Assembly: GCA_937873655.1 (NCBI GenBank)
Contig: CALMYQ010000138.1
Span: 1-42,197, forward strand
Source of the DNA: an uncultured Lewinella sp.
GTDB lineage: Bacteria; Bacteroidota; Bacteroidia; Chitinophagales; Saprospiraceae
Length of the DNA stretch: 42,197 bases
Direction: 5' to 3'
Below the pieces are notes generated by a model. The model was not told the origin of the DNA. It did no database searches and saw only the letters and a list, made by a program, of their open reading frames with translations. This document shows, piece by piece, positions 40,841-42,197 of the stretch. The position numbers and the translations under genes were made by a program. Every line of letters starts with the position of its first letter. Position 1 is the first letter of the stretch.

Positions 40841-42197
40841 ATGTTTAAAATGAAACATATCAATCGAATTATCCTCCTGCCGGCCCTTCTGGTCCTGGCA
40901 GCCTGGATATTCCTGCCCAATAACGCGCAGGCTTCGAGCCACCGGGAAGCGCCGCTGATCGCCGACGACCCGCTGGCCGATAACGTCGACCTGTACGCCT
41001 TCAGGAGCCCGCGCAACCCCAACAGCGTCGTACTGATCGCTACTTTCGTACCGTTGCAATTGCCGCACGGCGGGCCGAACTACTACGGTTTCGGTGAAAA
41101 TATCCGGTATGAGATCCACGTCGACAACGACGCATCCAAACCGGGAGATGAGATCATCTACCGGTTTACGTTCAAGATCAAAAATGAGGACCCGACCACT
41201 TTCTTCAACATCCGGTTGGGCAAACAGAACCTCAAGACCACGTATGATCTGGAAAAAAGCGTGGACGGCGGCGTAAGCTGGCTGCCGATCATGAAAGGCG
41301 GCCCCGTAGCGCCCAACAATATCGGCGAGCGCTCGATCGAATCGCCGATCGGCCTGGGCAGGACCTACAGCACCCTGATGCGGAATACCTTCCGCAATGC
41401 CTTCACCGGCGAGCGGATCTTCTGCGGTCCGGTTGACGACCCGTTTTTTGTGGACCTCGGCGGCGTTTTTGACCTGGGCGACCTTCCGCGCCAGGACGGC
41501 GATCCGCGCGACGGCCTGGCCTGCATGAACACGAGCGCCATTGCCCTGGAGATCCCCACCAAGTACCTCCTGAAAAAGGGTGTACGGCCGGCGCCTGAGA
41601 ATATTCTGGACGGCAACTGGGTGATCGGCGTATGGGCATCTGCCAGCCGCCACCAGATCCGGACCCTGACCCCGGGCGGCGAGGAGCATTCCGGCGACTG
41701 GGTACAGGTATCCCGCCTGGGCATGCCGCTGACCAATGAAGCGGTCATCCCCATCGGCATGAAGGATTACTGGAACTCGATCACGCCGTACGACGAACTC
41801 GCCGACACGCTGCTCGATAAATACTTCTACAATCCGGAACTCGCCCTGTACATGGACGACGACCTTTTCGGCGGCGCAGTACCGGCATTGACGCCCTTGC
41901 GCATCCAGCGGAACTCACTGCAGGGTTTCGACTTCGGCAACGGCCACGACGGCCTGTACGGGCTCAAAGGATCCGCAGCCGTAGCCGGCACCGCACTGGA
42001 CGACGCTGTGTTCGGAACGCTGCTGTTGCCCGGCCCGGGAATGCCCCGTTCGGTCGACTTGTGGCCCATCTTCCATACCGGTGTGCCCAATTTCCCGCCC
42101 TATCAATTGGCAACGGGCAAAAACGGCAACCCGCTGGCAGCAGGCAAGCCCTTCATCAACAACTTCCTGCCCAACGGCGGGGATATGCTGCGCCTGA
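40841..42197 (+). CDS. DUF4331 secreted protein, second paralog (3' end outside window)
   Basis: Begins MFKMKHINRIILLPALLVLA with a signal peptide ending near NNAQA and the same SSHREAPLIADDPLADNVDLYAF hallmark; 452 codons are visible and the frame is open at the window end. It is collinear with the first paralog. The first half differs at many positions (for example an extra ERSIESPIGLGRTYSTL segment), whereas the last part is nearly identical at DNA level: 42113-42197 differs from 40346-40430 at one of 85 bases. Only 27 bp separate it from the first paralog's stop, so they form one transcription unit. Confidence 0.92.
   Translation, partial: MFKMKHINRIILLPALLVLAAWIFLPNNAQASSHREAPLIADDPLADNVDLYAFRSPRNPNSVVLIATFVPLQLPHGGPNYYGFGENIRYEIHVDNDASKPGDEIIYRFTFKIKNEDPTTFFNIRLGKQNLKTTYDLEKSVDGGVSWLPIMKGGPVAPNNIGERSIESPIGLGRTYSTLMRNTFRNAFTGERIFCGPVDDPFFVDLGGVFDLGDLPRQDGDPRDGLACMNTSAIALEIPTKYLLKKGVRPAPENILDGNWVIGVWASASRHQIRTLTPGGEEHSGDWVQVSRLGMPLTNEAVIPIGMKDYWNSITPYDELADTLLDKYFYNPELALYMDDDLFGGAVPALTPLRIQRNSLQGFDFGNGHDGLYGLKGSAAVAGTALDDAVFGTLLLPGPGMPRSVDLWPIFHTGVPNFPPYQLATGKNGNPLAAGKPFINNFLPNGGDMLRL

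Noticed and set aside
1..42197. tRNA or rRNA genes
   Set aside because: No cloverleaf or rRNA-like sequence was noticed in the gaps; a tRNAscan/Infernal run would be decisive.

Overview
The window looks like a draft contig from a Bacteroidota member, most likely class Saprospiria (Saprospiraceae/Lewinella type). Reasons: a CHU_C/gliding-motility C-terminal domain and a PNPF-type C-terminal tail, both type IX secretion (T9SS) sorting signals; DUF5916, DUF4331, DUF1800/DUF1501 and DUF4340 proteins; a LytS-LytTR two-component pair; many Bacteroidota-type promoters (TTG, about 20 bp, TAnnTTTG) and almost no Shine-Dalgarno sequences; and heptanucleotide arrays of the CAGTTGG type behind several genes. 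I see no tRNA, rRNA, CRISPR array, prophage or complete insertion sequence. Taxonomy is inferred from gene families only.

Layout. 1-5.0 kb: heptamer array, a CBM9/DUF5916 outer-membrane protein, a LytS-like kinase with its LytTR regulator, and an SDR oxidoreductase without the usual catalytic tyrosine. 5.2-8.95 kb: a large secreted protein for T9SS, a second heptamer array, a perfect 50-nt palindromic terminator, and convergent ilvE. 9.0-15.5 kb: a rightward run with a small protein of unknown function, RdgB, a DUF4340 protein, an S66 LD-carboxypeptidase, and the DUF1800/DUF1501 pair. 15.6-16.3 kb: AT-rich remnant of an Rpn/PD-(D/E)XK transposase-like protein. 16.3-26.3 kb: trmB, a secreted protein of unknown function, then a leftward block with an AT-richer membrane protein, an 1120-aa nuclease-helicase, an acyltransferase and an ATP-grasp-like protein. 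26.4-30.0 kb: an 81-aa gene with its own promoter and terminator, a DksA-like protein without zinc ligands and with an acidic tail, a convergent EEP nuclease, and a secreted M14 deacylase-like protein. 30.3-36.5 kb: vanadium haloperoxidase-like lipoprotein, heptamer array, SdpR/SdpI operon with a clear operator, TetR/alpha-beta-hydrolase operon with a palindrome at its start, a 9-bp array, a LolD/YbbA-like ATPase, a fourth heptamer array, and a DUF695-RraB protein behind a structured leader. 36.5-42.2 kb: a TonB-dependent receptor and two DUF4331 secreted proteins in tandem; the second runs off the end.

How it fits together. Most of the window is ordinary chromosomal housekeeping and envelope biology. 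The least explained features are: heptamer arrays that start exactly at stop codons, always in the same orientation to the gene; the TonB receptor with two DUF4331 proteins, whose paralogs look homogenised by gene conversion; the nuclease-helicase with a terminator-like hairpin in its leader; the DUF695-RraB leader with competing pairings and a Gln-rich mini-ORF; and the DUF1800/DUF1501 pair, which seems to combine a Tat-like N-terminus with a T9SS tail. I found no complete defence island or other clearly new multigene system; the TonB/DUF4331 locus and the nuclease-helicase are the best candidates for follow-up.
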